A stretch of 9,326 nt of DNA from CAYVOX01 sp964453035 (lineage in GTDB: Bacteria; Chloroflexota; Anaerolineae; Anaerolineales; Anaerolineaceae): the NCBI GenBank assembly GCA_964453035.1, contig CAYVOX010000128.1, forward strand, positions 1 to 9,326. Direction: 5' to 3'. Of this stretch, positions 1 through 7,725 are shown in pieces. The stretch's first letter is position 1. Every line of letters starts with the position of its first letter. The notes beneath the pieces were generated by a model, which was not told the DNA's origin, searched no databases, and saw only the letters and a program-made list of their open reading frames with translations. The translations under genes and the position numbers were made by a program.

Positions 1-1
1 G

Positions 2-739
2 CCAAGCGACGTGACGGGTGTATCAATATTCAACCAGGTCAATCGCGAATTCGAATATCGCCCGGGACCTTTGATGACCCAGATTTTACTGGCAGATGAA
101 ATCAACCGCGCCACGCCCAAAACCCAATCGGCATTGCTTGAGGCCATGGAAGAGCGCCAGACGACGGTTGATGGCGTTACGCATAAATTACCCCGACCGT
201 TCATGGTGCTGGCGACACAGAACCCCATTGAATATGAGGGCACGTTCCCACTACCCGAAGCCCAACTCGACCGGTTCCTGCTGCGTATTCGTCTGGGGTA
301 CCCAGCCATCACGGATGAAATCCTCATCCTGGAGCTGCAGCAAATTCGGCATCCCATTGAGACGCTGCAAACAATTATCGAGGTCGAAGAACTGCAAAAA
401 ATGCAAGATGCCGTTAGGACCGTGTACGTTGCCCCAATCGTCAAGCGGTACATTGTTGAACTGGTCAGGGCAACACGCGAAAACCCGGATGTTTACCTTG
501 GCTCTAGCCCGCGCGGCAGCCTCGGTCTTTTCAGAGCTGGGCAGGCCTGGGCGGCGATAAACGGGCGCGACTACGTTTTGCCGGATGATATCAAAGCTGT
601 TGCAGATGAGGTGTTAGCCCACCGCATTGTCATCAATCCTTCGGCCAGGCTGCGTGAGATAACCTCGTCGCAAATTGTGGCCGAGACACTGCGCTCGATT
701 CCTGTTCCCGGTGGAGACGTAACCAGAAAAGCAGGCTAG
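2..739 (+). CDS. MoxR-family AAA+ ATPase, 5'-truncated by the window edge
   Basis: This is the C-terminal part of a MoxR-type AAA+ ATPase. The reading frame is open to the left edge (visible start PSDVTG), so the true start and the Walker A loop lie outside the window and about 245 residues remain. Visible hallmarks are the Walker B segment LLADEINRATPKTQSALLEA, sensor 1 in LATQNPIEYEGT, the arginine-finger region PEAQLDRFLLR, and sensor 2 with the lid helices (SSPRGSLGLFRAGQAWA, then LPDDIKAVADEVLAHR). MoxR ATPases are known as chaperone-like proteins that mature or remodel partner proteins, usually ones containing von Willebrand A domains. The DUF58 gene begins 4 bases after the stop, the classic MoxR-DUF58 pairing, so the two probably act together at the membrane. 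The client is unknown. GTG at 11 is an internal codon, not a start. Confidence 0.96.
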   Translation, partial: PSDVTGVSIFNQVNREFEYRPGPLMTQILLADEINRATPKTQSALLEAMEERQTTVDGVTHKLPRPFMVLATQNPIEYEGTFPLPEAQLDRFLLRIRLGYPAITDEILILELQQIRHPIETLQTIIEVEELQKMQDAVRTVYVAPIVKRYIVELVRATRENPDVYLGSSPRGSLGLFRAGQAWAAINGRDYVLPDDIKAVADEVLAHRIVINPSARLREITSSQIVAETLRSIPVPGGDVTRKAG

Positions 740-743
740 TCTG

Positions 744-2042
744 ATGATCGTCAAGCGGTCATTCTGGGGAGTGATGTTCATCCTGGTGGTTGGAATGCTC
801 GCCGCCTTCTTTTTGCCTGTCCTGGCGCCGAACTTTCCACCGGAGAGCATCGCGGTGCCTTACCGCCTGGTGTATGTGGGTTTGTTGCTGATTGTCATCA
901 ACTGGATCTGGGCGGTTATTTCCATTCAAGGATTATCTCTCAGGCGCATAGGTAGGGGCTCCAGGCAACAGCTTGGGGATGTGTTTGAAGAGCGATTTGA
1001 AATTAACAACCGTTTTCCGTTGGTGCGGGTATGGTTGGAGGTCAAAGATAAATCCGATTTGCCGGGTTCGATGAGTTCGCGCGTGTTCTCTTGGGTGGGG
1101 GGGAGAGAAGTCCGCACCTATTCATCCTATACGCTGTTAACCCAGCGCGGTGAATATACCCTGGGGCCAACTGAGCTTTTTTCGGGTGATCCGTTTGGAA
1201 TGTTCGCCTTTAAACGGAATTTTAAACAGGAAAGCTCAGTGCTGGTGATGCCTTACATGGTTCACCTGAGCAGTTTTCCTTATCCTCCTGGTTTATTGAC
1301 GGGGGGAAAGGCGCTGCGGGCAAGAACCCTGGAAACTACACCTCATTCAGCCGGGGTGCGCGAATATTTCCCGGGTGATCCTCTCAAGCGCATCCACTGG
1401 CCCTCAACGGCCAGAAAAGAACGATTGATGGTGAAAGAATTTGACCAGGATCCCCAGGCAGATGTGTGGATTTTCCTGGATTCACAGGTGAATGTTCACA
1501 GCCGAATTGAGGATGAGGAAAAGCAGAAGGTTGACCGATTCTGGTTGTGGCGGCAGAAATATGAATTCAAACTCCCGTCTGATTCTTACGAATATGCAGC
1601 CAGCGCTGCCGCCTCAATTGGCGGATATTTTATCCGCCAGGGACAGTCGCTGGGGTTTGTGAGCGCTGGCCAGGTATTTACTGCCCTGCCTGCCGAACGT
1701 GGAGAACGGCAGTTCAGTAAAATCCTGGAAACACTCGCATTTCTTAAACCGGAAGGCACTTTGCCATTGCTGGGAATGGTTGAGGCGCAGATATCCAATT
1801 TGCCGCGCGGTAGTATCGTGGTGCTTATCACGCCCTCGACTCACGAGAGCGTGGCGCTTGCTACAGACGCTTTGCACATTCGAAAGCTGCGGCCTTTGGT
1901 GGTGCTGGTTGACCCCGTCTCATTTGGCGGCACTGGCGAAGCCGAGAAATTATCCATCCTTCTCAGAACCCGGCGGGTACCGGTGGCGATCCTTAAAAAA
2001 GACGCCGACCTTAAATGGACGCTGGAGCACGGCTTCGCCTGA
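744..2042 (+). CDS. DUF58 family membrane-anchored protein (MoxR partner)
   Basis: A 432-residue protein. Two hydrophobic segments near the N-terminus (about residues 7-28 and 40-61) should anchor it in the cytoplasmic membrane. The diagnostic DUF58 block is at about 203-234, with REYFPGDPLKRIHWPSTAR followed by a basic stretch and VKEFD. After it comes a vWA-like beta strand, VWIFLDSQ (D246, S247), but the usual D-x-S-x-S metal site is incomplete, so metal binding is doubtful. A charged insertion (about 252-275) follows. DUF58 proteins are regularly encoded beside MoxR ATPases, and their biochemical role is not firmly established. The ATG at 744 is chosen because it immediately follows the moxR stop and gives a complete first membrane segment. 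The ribosome site is weak (GCAGG inside the moxR end), so translational coupling is likely. No transglutaminase-like or further vWA gene follows, because a terminator closes the unit. Confidence 0.93.
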   Translation: MIVKRSFWGVMFILVVGMLAAFFLPVLAPNFPPESIAVPYRLVYVGLLLIVINWIWAVISIQGLSLRRIGRGSRQQLGDVFEERFEINNRFPLVRVWLEVKDKSDLPGSMSSRVFSWVGGREVRTYSSYTLLTQRGEYTLGPTELFSGDPFGMFAFKRNFKQESSVLVMPYMVHLSSFPYPPGLLTGGKALRARTLETTPHSAGVREYFPGDPLKRIHWPSTARKERLMVKEFDQDPQADVWIFLDSQVNVHSRIEDEEKQKVDRFWLWRQKYEFKLPSDSYEYAASAAASIGGYFIRQGQSLGFVSAGQVFTALPAERGERQFSKILETLAFLKPEGTLPLLGMVEAQISNLPRGSIVVLITPSTHESVALATDALHIRKLRPLVVLVDPVSFGGTGEAEKLSILLRTRRVPVAILKKDADLKWTLEHGFA

Positions 2043-2082
2043 TTTCGAAACCCGCTCCAGCATCAATTAATAACGATATGTT

Positions 2083-2574
2083 TTAGTGCCCGGCTTCTGC
2101 AGCCGGGTTTTCTGTAATGAGCTCCACGGCATGGTCAAGGATTGGCAGAATGACCGCAAGATTTTCGAGCGCGCCTTTTGGGCTGCCAGGCAAGTTGATG
2201 ATGAGGGTTCGATTTCGAATTCCGGCAACCGCCCTGGAGAGCACCGCATGGGGGGTAAATTTGAGGCTCTCGGCGCGCATGGTCTCACACAAACCGGGTG
2301 TCAGTTTTTGAATAATCGCCAGGGTGGCCTCAGGAGTCACGTCGCGAGGGGCAAAACCCGTTCCACCGGTGGTGAGGATGAGTTCCAGGGTCAAATTATC
2401 CGACCAATCCATTAGCTTTTCACTGATTTGCTGGCGCTCATCAGGGACGATGCCGCTGGCAACTACCTGCCAGCCTTGTTTTTGAATTGCATCAACAAGT
2501 GCAGGACCGGAAAGGTCGAGTCTTTCGCCTCGAGAAGAACGGTCGGAGACCGTCAGGATGCCTACGCGTATCAC
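2083..2574 (-). CDS. mogA: Molybdopterin adenylyltransferase, MogA/MoaB type
   Basis: With the GTG start at 2574 this is a 163-residue protein beginning MIRVGILTVSDRSSRGE, close to the usual MogA/MoaB length. The family adenylylates molybdopterin with ATP, priming it for molybdate insertion by MoeA in molybdenum cofactor synthesis. Visible marks are the phosphate-binding LTTGGTG (67-73), the aspartates in PDE (D46) and RDVTP (D78), which align with the active-site acids of E. coli MogA, and LPGSPKG (128-134). The helix ETMRAESLKFTPHAVLSRAV also matches MogA. A TTG at 2577 is an equally possible start, lying 7 bases from the GAGGAA ribosome site at 2585-2590 (GTG: 10 bases). Longer in-frame starts back to 2643 would run deep into the upstream gene and lack family similarity. 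It is the last gene of the minus-strand series, 7 bases after the PHP gene. No other cofactor gene is in the window. Confidence 0.93.
   Translation of the reverse strand: MIRVGILTVSDRSSRGERLDLSGPALVDAIQKQGWQVVASGIVPDERQQISEKLMDWSDNLTLELILTTGGTGFAPRDVTPEATLAIIQKLTPGLCETMRAESLKFTPHAVLSRAVAGIRNRTLIINLPGSPKGALENLAVILPILDHAVELITENPAAEAGH
2089..2111 (+). terminator. Rho-independent terminator of the moxR-DUF58 unit
   Basis: A perfect 7-bp stem CCCGGCT/AGCCGGG (2089-2095 with 2101-2107) has a 5-base loop TCTGC and is followed directly by TTTT on the plus strand. It lies 46 bases after the DUF58 stop. The whole hairpin is inside the last codons of the convergent mogA gene. Read on the minus strand, the hairpin is followed by CACTAAAACA, without a T run, so it should act mainly on plus-strand transcripts. 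Confidence 0.85.
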
Positions 2575-2581
2575 CAATGGT

Positions 2582-4318
2582 TCATTCCTCTTCACCCGAG
2601 AAAATTTTCCACGGACCGTGAATGCCGTCACCGGTGACGCCAAAGAAGTAGCGATACCCCTTGCTAGTTTTCTGGATCAAGTCGAACAGGACGAGTTTGC
2701 CCTGCTTGTGTTTCTTAATCAAACCAAAATTACCTTCCCAGTGAATCGGCATCTGCTCGATTTTGGGGGCGATTTCGCTGTAACTGGCAATGGCATAATG
2801 CCAGAGCCTGCGGGCTGAGGCACGGGTGACGTTTTTAACCACGTTCCCATTTCGAAGATCGCGTACGGCAAAGGTTTGTTTACCGTCTCGCAACTCGGTG
2901 GGGATAACCTCTGCGCCTGTCCGCGGGATGGGATTATCCTCAATTTCAGATGATTCCTGCAATGACTTGGCAGGGGTCATTTCTTCGCTGGGTGCGGATT
3001 TCTCAACCTCTTGCTTTTTTCCGCGTAGAACCAGGCCGACAATTTCATCCCGGACTGCCAACCCGGTTTCAGCCTCATCGCGAATATAGATGCGATTATC
3101 GTCCAGAGCGTAAGGGGGGTCGTCACCGCGAGGAACGAGAACTCTCACCAGTTTTTTGCCTTTAAATTCGTGAATATCCAGCGCGCACTGCAGTGGGGGC
3201 GTGATGCGGCTTGAGACCTCTTTTTCCAGGTTGGTGATAGCTGCTTCGGGTTCACTGACACCCGGGATTGCCTTTTTGGATTCTGCGCTGGTGCCTAAGT
3301 ACAGGGTGCCGCCGTTGGTGTTGGCAAAGGCACAAATATCTGCAAGGACAGCATAGAGTTTGCCGCCGCGAATGGTTGCACTCTCGTGAAAGTCTTGAAT
3401 GATATTGGGACCTTCATCGAGTGCGGTTTGGATAAAGTCAAAAACGGGTTCCTCCTTGTGGCGATGGGGGCGCGTTCGCGAAAAATCGTTTCCGGTCAGC
3501 ACTTCACGCAAAGCATCAAAGGAGATCTCGGATAGGAGAACATCGGTAGGACGGTCTCCAAGACCGGGATTCTTCTTACGGGAGGGATCGGTGGTGAGGC
3601 GGTGGGCATCAGAGCCCTGGATGCAATGCATTCGGCGGGGATATTCCGGTTTTGTGCCGTTAAAGAAGGCGGCTGTGGTACGCGGTCCATTTTGTTCCAG
3701 GTCGGTTACTTCGAGGGCATGCAAATTAGGGTCTTGCGTGTAGGCAATTTTGGTTTGACCGCCAAAGTTGAAGCCGCGCATGGCTACGCCATTACTTGAG
3801 TTGGCGTGTGCCGCAATAACCAGCCCGCCAGCCTGGTTGATCAGCCGGTAAGCCGTGAGGACGTCGGTGGTGGCGCCAACGTTGGCAGAACCGTCATCCA
3901 GAATGGCAGGGGGGATGTTCAGAGATAAAAGAAGATGTTCAATCTCGCGCACGGGCTTTTCGGGTGGGAAAAGGCCAATGATGTGAAAACCGAAGGTGGC
4001 TGTGAACTCGATGCCGGGGAGAACCAGCACTTTTGAGGATAACCGGCGGTATTCCGACAGGCGGATTTTTTCCTCTGGAATCAGGCGGTTAATTTTTTCC
4101 AGGAATTCCAGCTGCTGGATGTCTTCTTTCATCTGTCTGAATCCGGCTATAGTGTTATGGTCGGTGAATGCGATAATATCCAGGCCTCGCGCTTCAGCGC
4201 GTTGTAGGATTTCAATGTAAGTTACTTCCGGCTGTTGAAAATCGCTGGAAGCGGGGGTGTGGATATGAATATCCATGGTGCGCCATTGTAAGCTGGCGCG
4301 GGCGTGTTTTTTAGCCAA
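2582..4318 (-). CDS. PHP-domain phosphoesterase fused to a Schlafen-type AlbA_2 domain
   Basis: A 578-residue, three-part protein. Residues about 13-285 are a PHP metal-dependent phosphoesterase domain: DIHIH (H18, H20), FTDHN (D53, H54), PGIEFT (E104), AAH (H171) and GSDAH (D237, H239) supply the expected metal ligands. Residues about 293-433 resemble AlbA_2 (the Schlafen-like nucleic-acid or nucleotide-binding fold), with AFANTNGGTLYLGTS and the later RIYIRDEAET block. The usual E-F-K motif before it is replaced by QDFHES. After a polar linker (about 435-470) comes a C-terminal domain I cannot name (RDLRNGNVVKNVTRASARRLWHYAI, then FFGVTGDGIHGPW). The fusion suggests a phosphoesterase or nuclease acting on nucleic acid or nucleotides, but the substrate is unknown. 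The TTG at 4318 is chosen because TAGGAG (4324-4329), which includes the stop of the upstream gene, sits 5 bases before it. A GTG at 4324 is the alternative. Confidence 0.85.
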   Translation of the reverse strand: MAKKHARASLQWRTMDIHIHTPASSDFQQPEVTYIEILQRAEARGLDIIAFTDHNTIAGFRQMKEDIQQLEFLEKINRLIPEEKIRLSEYRRLSSKVLVLPGIEFTATFGFHIIGLFPPEKPVREIEHLLLSLNIPPAILDDGSANVGATTDVLTAYRLINQAGGLVIAAHANSSNGVAMRGFNFGGQTKIAYTQDPNLHALEVTDLEQNGPRTTAAFFNGTKPEYPRRMHCIQGSDAHRLTTDPSRKKNPGLGDRPTDVLLSEISFDALREVLTGNDFSRTRPHRHKEEPVFDFIQTALDEGPNIIQDFHESATIRGGKLYAVLADICAFANTNGGTLYLGTSAESKKAIPGVSEPEAAITNLEKEVSSRITPPLQCALDIHEFKGKKLVRVLVPRGDDPPYALDDNRIYIRDEAETGLAVRDEIVGLVLRGKKQEVEKSAPSEEMTPAKSLQESSEIEDNPIPRTGAEVIPTELRDGKQTFAVRDLRNGNVVKNVTRASARRLWHYAIASYSEIAPKIEQMPIHWEGNFGLIKKHKQGKLVLFDLIQKTSKGYRYFFGVTGDGIHGPWKIFSGEEE

Positions 4319-4326
4319 GGGCACTC

Positions 4327-4698
4327 CTATAAATTTGGTTCAATTATTGTGTTTTGCTTGATCCAATTAATCAATTCTTCGGGCATAAACGGTTTGAGTA
4401 AGAAACCGTTTGCGCCTGCTTCAATACATTTATCCTGCACATCCATTCCCGAAGTCATTAAAATTCTCAACCCGGAACGATCTGGATTCTGCCGGATGTT
4501 CTTGACAATTTCAATGCCTGAAACATTTTGAAGATGTACATCTATTAATAATACATCGGGCTCATCATTATGGATATGGTTAAATATATTCTCAATTTCC
4601 ATTGTGGAAATGATGGTTTGAAAACCTTCCATCTCAAGAAGCATTTTTAGTAGTGTTCGTGTGGTGATGTCGTCATCGACAACAAGGATTTTCTTCAT
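4327..4698 (-). CDS. Stand-alone response-regulator receiver protein
   Basis: A 123-residue CheY-like protein made only of a receiver domain. The acidic pocket is D8/D9/D10 in LVVDDD, the phospho-acceptor is D53 in LLIDVHL, the switch residue lies in LMTSG (T82/S83), and the conserved lysine is K102 in LLKPF. There is no output domain, so it must signal by protein contact, and no histidine kinase is visible in the window. The ATG at 4698 is supported by AGAGG 3 bases upstream and by a complete first beta strand. It starts 9 bases after the lon stop and ends within the ribosome site of the next gene, so it is probably co-transcribed with both. Sampled stretches are roughly 30-45% GC, against about 60% in a comparable sample of lon. 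This suggests a later insertion into the series or different selection. Confidence 0.95.
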   Translation of the reverse strand: MKKILVVDDDITTRTLLKMLLEMEGFQTIISTMEIENIFNHIHNDEPDVLLIDVHLQNVSGIEIVKNIRQNPDRSGLRILMTSGMDVQDKCIEAGANGFLLKPFMPEELINWIKQNTIIEPNL

Positions 4699-4707
4699 AG
4701 GCCTCTA

Positions 4708-7269
4708 TTATTCTCCCCCATTTCCTTTTTTGGATGGTTCCTCAAGCGCGTGTTGAATCACTTCTTCGATGGTATCCACAAGGATGAACGATAGCGCCTT
4801 CCTAACCTCATCAGTCAATTCTTCGAGGTCAGGTTCATTTAGACGTGGAAGGATGATGGTTTTAAGACCGGTACGGTGAGCTGCCAATACTTTCTCTTTA
4901 ACGCCGCCCACAGCTAAAACCTGACCTCTCAATGTAATTTCACCGGTCATTCCGGTTTCATGCTTCACTACTCGCCCTGTTAATAATGAAACAAGCGCCG
5001 TAGCAATGGTAACGCCAGCCGAAGGTCCGTCCTTTGGTTGGGCGCCGGCGGGTATGTGAAGGTGAATATCAGTTTTTTGGAAGAAATCATCCTCAAGGTT
5101 GAATTGAGACGCGCGCGAGCGTATGTATGAAAGCGCTGCCTGGGCTGATTCTTGCATGACGCTCCCAACTGAGCCAGTAATCATGAAGCCTTTTTGACCG
5201 GGCATGCGTGTTGCTTCAATGAACAGAACCTCACCGCCGGTTGGGGTCCAGGCCAATCCGGTAGCCACACCAGGAAGGGTTGTGCGGCGGATGATTTCTT
5301 CATCCCCCATGAATTTTGGCCTTCCAAGAAATTCTTTCACCTCTTTGGAGGTTACCGTGATTTTTGCAGCCTTCTCTTCAGAGATTTTAATGGCAACTTT
5401 ACGGCACACGCTGCCGATTTCGCGTTCAAGGTTGCGCACGCCAGCCTCGCGCGTGTAGTTGCGAATGATAGTTTCGAGCGCATCGCGTTTGAATTCAACT
5501 TCTTCCGTTCTCAGACCGTTTTCGCGTAATTGCCGAGGAACCAGGTAATGAGAGGCTATCTCCAACTTCTCGTTTTCGGTATAGCCGGCAATGCGGATAA
5601 CCTCCATCCGGTCTAGCAACGGCGCGGGGATGGTTTCTACCTGGTTGGCGGTGGTGATAAACATCACCTGCGAAAGGTCGTAGGCAACTTCCAGATAGTT
5701 ATCCCTGAACTCATTATTTTGTTCGGGGTCCAGGACTTCAAGCAAGGCTGAAGCCGGGTCGCCGTGAAAATCCTGGCTGAGTTTGTCGATCTCGTCCATC
5801 ATGAAAATTGGATTTCTGGTTTCAATACGGCGCAGCGCTTGAATGATCCTGCCGGGGAGGGCGCCGATGTAGGTGCGGCGATGACCGCGGATTTCGGCTT
5901 CATCACGCACACCTCCGAGGGAGATGCGGATAAATTTGCGCTCAAGTGACCGGGCGATAGACTGACCGAGCGAAGTTTTTCCGACACCCGGAGGACCGAT
6001 GAAGCACAGGATGATGCTTTCGCGTTCCTTGCGGATTTTATCTTCCGAGGGATGTTCACTGAATTCACTTTTTCGCTGCAAACGCAAATTACGCACTGCA
6101 AGGAACTCAAGGATGCGCTCTTTGACATCCTCTAAACCGTAATGGTCTTCTTCCAGAACCTGGCGAGCATGGGCGATATCCAGATTATCCTCGCTCACCT
6201 TTGACCACGGCAGCGAAACCAGCCAATCCAGGTAGGTGCGAATAACACCGTATTCTGCAGCGGCAGTTGGAAGTCGTTCCAGCCGCTCCAACTCATGCCT
6301 GGCTTGCTTGAGAGCCTCTTCAGAAAGATGCGCAGATTCTATCTTCTCGCGAAATTCTGCCACATCTTCGGAGTGGTCGTCACTCTCGCCCAGTTCCTTC
6401 TGAATTGCTTTGAGTTGTTCTCTCAGGAAGTACTCGCGCTGGACTTTATCAATTTCTGAGCGGGCTTCGTTTTGAATCTTCTGCCCCAGGTCCAGTACTT
6501 CGCTCTCGCGGGTGAGAATGCCCACTAATTTGTGCAACTTCATATGCACCGAGTCAATCTCAAGGATCTCCTGCGCATCGCGCAGTTCCATGCGTTGGAA
6601 ATTGGCGATGGTGTAGACGGTTTGCAGGGGATCATCAAGACTGGTGATCGAACCAATCAGTTCGCGCGGGATGGAGGGAATCATTTCCGCAATATGGGCA
6701 AACTGGTCGCGCGCGTTGCGGGCGAGAGCATCGATTTCGATGCCTGCTTCCACCTTTTCTGGATCGGTGATGACTCTGGCCTTAAGGTAAGGCTCAGTCT
6801 GGGTAAACTCTACCAACCTGAAACGGTTGATCCCCTGAACCAGCAAACGAATGGTTCCATCTGGTGCACGGAAAAGGCGGTGAACCATGGCAACGGTGCC
6901 CACCTGGTAAAGGTCGGCAGGCGAGGGGTTTTCAATCTCGGAATTCTTGGAGGTAACCAGCCCAATCAAGCGTTTATCGCTGGTTACCACATCATCGATA
7001 AGGCGAATGCTTCTTGGCTGACCAATGGTGAGCGGTAGACCGGTTTGGGGGTAAACCACCAGCGCTCGTAGCGGCAAGATGGGTAATTCATCCTCAGACG
7101 GAGCTTCGGAAGGGTCCGTCACAACTTCCTCAACCGGTCTGGCTTCTTCGTTCTCGGATGAAAGATTTGAGAGGTCGTGATGAAAAACGATTTCAGTTAA
7201 ATCTGCATCCCCGTTTTCGATCGATTCGAGAATATCCTGCAAGTTGGTTTGCCATCGATTTAAGGGCAT
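4708..7269 (-). CDS. lon: ATP-dependent Lon protease (endopeptidase La)
   Basis: An 853-residue LonA-type protease that degrades misfolded and regulatory proteins in the cytoplasm. In order it shows an acidic N-terminal extension of about 60 residues, the substrate-binding LON domain from ELPILPLRAL (about 61-250), a coiled helical segment (about 265-340), and the AAA+ module with Walker A GPPGVGKTS (425-433) and Walker B FMMDEIDKLS. The serine-lysine protease domain follows, with PKDGPSAG (catalytic S750) and GGVKEK (K793). The S-K spacing of 43 matches E. coli Lon (S679/K722). The ATG at 7269 is chosen over the in-frame codon at 7326 because the latter lies inside hsp20. The chosen start is 4 bases after the hsp20 stop, with a weak ribosome site, pointing to translational coupling. 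The gene ends in tandem stops, TAA then TAG. All catalytic parts are intact, so it should be active. Confidence 0.98.
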   Translation of the reverse strand: MPLNRWQTNLQDILESIENGDADLTEIVFHHDLSNLSSENEEARPVEEVVTDPSEAPSEDELPILPLRALVVYPQTGLPLTIGQPRSIRLIDDVVTSDKRLIGLVTSKNSEIENPSPADLYQVGTVAMVHRLFRAPDGTIRLLVQGINRFRLVEFTQTEPYLKARVITDPEKVEAGIEIDALARNARDQFAHIAEMIPSIPRELIGSITSLDDPLQTVYTIANFQRMELRDAQEILEIDSVHMKLHKLVGILTRESEVLDLGQKIQNEARSEIDKVQREYFLREQLKAIQKELGESDDHSEDVAEFREKIESAHLSEEALKQARHELERLERLPTAAAEYGVIRTYLDWLVSLPWSKVSEDNLDIAHARQVLEEDHYGLEDVKERILEFLAVRNLRLQRKSEFSEHPSEDKIRKERESIILCFIGPPGVGKTSLGQSIARSLERKFIRISLGGVRDEAEIRGHRRTYIGALPGRIIQALRRIETRNPIFMMDEIDKLSQDFHGDPASALLEVLDPEQNNEFRDNYLEVAYDLSQVMFITTANQVETIPAPLLDRMEVIRIAGYTENEKLEIASHYLVPRQLRENGLRTEEVEFKRDALETIIRNYTREAGVRNLEREIGSVCRKVAIKISEEKAAKITVTSKEVKEFLGRPKFMGDEEIIRRTTLPGVATGLAWTPTGGEVLFIEATRMPGQKGFMITGSVGSVMQESAQAALSYIRSRASQFNLEDDFFQKTDIHLHIPAGAQPKDGPSAGVTIATALVSLLTGRVVKHETGMTGEITLRGQVLAVGGVKEKVLAAHRTGLKTIILPRLNEPDLEELTDEVRKALSFILVDTIEEVIQHALEEPSKKGNGGE

Positions 7270-7273
7270 ATGG

Positions 7274-7705
7274 TTATTTATCGTCTTCAACGGGAGTTTG
7301 GGTGGGCGTAAGTTTGGGTAATTCAATAATCAGGAATCCATCGCGGTAATCGGCGGTAATCTGGTTGGGGTTAATCGACACGGGGATATCAATTTCAGTG
7401 GAGAACTCTCCGTAATGCACTTCCATTTGATGAAACGCGCGTTTTGGCATGAGATCCTGGCGAATTCCCTGAATGGACAGCTGGTGTTGATCGTAGATGA
7501 TGGACAGATTATCGACCGAAATTCCGGCAATCTCAACGCGAATAATGACCTTTTCATCTGTTTCGAGAACATCTGTGGGGGGCTTAAAGGAATTCGGGCG
7601 GCTGAGAACATTCCAGTTGACCATTTCCGTAACGTAATAGATCACCTTATCCTGATTTACCCTGTTCTGACGATGACTAAACGGTTTACGATTTACGATG
7701 ATCAT
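7274..7705 (-). CDS. Small heat-shock protein, Hsp20/alpha-crystallin family
   Basis: A 143-residue ATP-independent holdase-type chaperone. The alpha-crystallin domain runs from about residue 41 (PPTDVLETDEKVIIRVEIAG) through HQLSIQG to the signature DGFLIIELPK (122-131). The segment before that signature (EFSTEIDIPVSINPNQITADY) fits the family's beta-5 to beta-7 region. The N-terminal arm (1-40) is basic and polar, and no clear C-terminal I-x-I/V motif is present. The ATG at 7705 has an excellent ribosome site, AAGGAG with 5 bases of spacing. Upstream in-frame codons to 7756 translate the tRNA gene (MVAGSSPARGAN) and are not coding. It is followed after 4 bases by lon, so holdase and protease are probably made together: Hsp20 keeps damaged proteins soluble and Lon removes them. 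I see no CIRCE-type operator in the short space before it. Confidence 0.95.
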   Translation of the reverse strand: MIIVNRKPFSHRQNRVNQDKVIYYVTEMVNWNVLSRPNSFKPPTDVLETDEKVIIRVEIAGISVDNLSIIYDQHQLSIQGIRQDLMPKRAFHQMEVHYGEFSTEIDIPVSINPNQITADYRDGFLIIELPKLTPTQTPVEDDK

Positions 7706-7725
7706 GCTGACTCCTTGCTTATTAG

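Noticed and set aside
96..560. 154-residue open frame on the plus strand
   Set aside because: It is an out-of-frame shadow of the MoxR gene, with an Arg/Pro/Cys-rich composition and no family pattern.
2575..2643. Longer mogA start at 2643
   Set aside because: The extension overlaps the end of the PHP/AlbA_2 gene and adds residues without family similarity. GTG 2574 or TTG 2577 follows a ribosome site.
4699..4760. Possible separate promoter before the receiver gene (AATAAT-like -10)
   Set aside because: No acceptable -35 lies at the right distance, and the bases are explained by the lon end codons and tandem stops.
5194..5529. 111-residue open frame on the plus strand (and an overlapping 84-residue frame)
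   Set aside because: Antisense to the Lon protease and AAA lid region; explained by the codon bias of lon.
6532..7038. 168-residue open frame on the plus strand
   Set aside because: It lies wholly antisense to the well-supported LON domain of lon and shows no recognisable motif.
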